A DNA stretch of 64,000 bases from JANMZR01 sp040385875. GTDB lineage: Bacteria; Bacteroidota; Bacteroidia; Cytophagales; Spirosomataceae. The notes under the pieces are model-generated. The model did no database searches. It was not told the origin of the DNA and was given only the letters and a program-made list of their open reading frames with translations. The stretch is from the NCBI GenBank assembly GCA_040385875.1, contig JAZKGO010000024.1:5442-69441 (forward strand). Reading direction: 5' to 3'. Every line of letters starts with the position of its first letter. Within the stretch, counting starts at the first letter, position 1. Positions 63,956 to 64,000 of the stretch are shown piece by piece. The translations under genes were made by a program, and so were the position numbers.

Positions 63956-64000
63956 AAAAAGGTAAAATTATTATTAATAATAACTGGAATTAGTTTAGCT
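63953..64000 (+). CDS. Exported protein, N-terminus only (runs off window)
   Basis: Only 16 residues are visible: MKKVKLLLIITGISLA, a signal-peptide start. The ATG forms the 3' arm of hairpin copy C. Nothing can be said about the product. Confidence 0.6.
   Translation, partial: MKKVKLLLIITGISLA

Overview
The window looks like a low-GC chromosome segment of a member of the Bacteroidota, probably a cytophagian. This is inferred from three things: many Bacteroidota-only families (DUF4296, DUF4783, DUF4230, DUF3078, BatA/BatD-type proteins, the BT4734/VirE-N primase family), promoters of the TTTG...TAnnTTTG type, and weak or absent Shine-Dalgarno sequences. Genus cannot be fixed from the sequence alone. 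The assembly is a scaffold: five runs of exactly 100 N (6939, 13129, 36716, 38498, 39997) each cut or abut a conserved gene, so those genes are interrupted by the assembly and are not necessarily broken in the cell.

Layout. 1-1980 is the edge of a probable integrative element (VirE-N/primase-type protein plus small helix-turn-helix protein) beside tRNA-Phe. 2.1-30 kb is mostly housekeeping: tag and a DUF4296 lipoprotein; a DUF58-BatD-like-BatA operon followed by rnhB; msrC-type GAF protein; a cysteine-rich Fe-S protein and its membrane Fe-S partner; thiL; a GlcNAc-kinase-like protein; nitroreductase, DedA, quinone reductase, phosphotransferase and phosphoribosyltransferase genes; OmpH; murD; mscL; and the rplM-rpsI-rpsB-tsf ribosomal operon. 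30-39 kb holds two GT2 genes, ileS, small lipoproteins, an M3 peptidase and a ferredoxin-type reductase.

39-64 kb is a surface-polysaccharide locus: UDP-sugar 2-epimerase, TviB-type nucleotide-sugar dehydrogenase, FnlA/CapE-type dehydratase, RmlD-like reductase, methyltransferase, Wzx flippase, glycosyltransferases, Wzy-like polymerase, AsnB, hexapeptide acyltransferase, an amidotransferase-HisH-HisF module for an acetamidino-type sugar, a two-domain oxidoreductase, a heparinase-like protein, a WbuB-like transferase and two repeat-rich secreted proteins. Together they describe a Wzx/Wzy-type repeat unit with N-acetylated, oxidised and amidinated sugars.

Two observations stand out. First, ileS carries a 474-bp in-frame insertion bounded by 37-bp inverted repeats and encoding an apparently intact DUF559 (endonuclease-fold) domain; a related solo palindrome sits in frame in the Fe-S membrane gene. 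Second, three places in the polysaccharide locus share a hairpin whose 3' arm contains the start codon of the next gene; its arms differ between copies but still pair, which points to a conserved RNA (or recombination) element.
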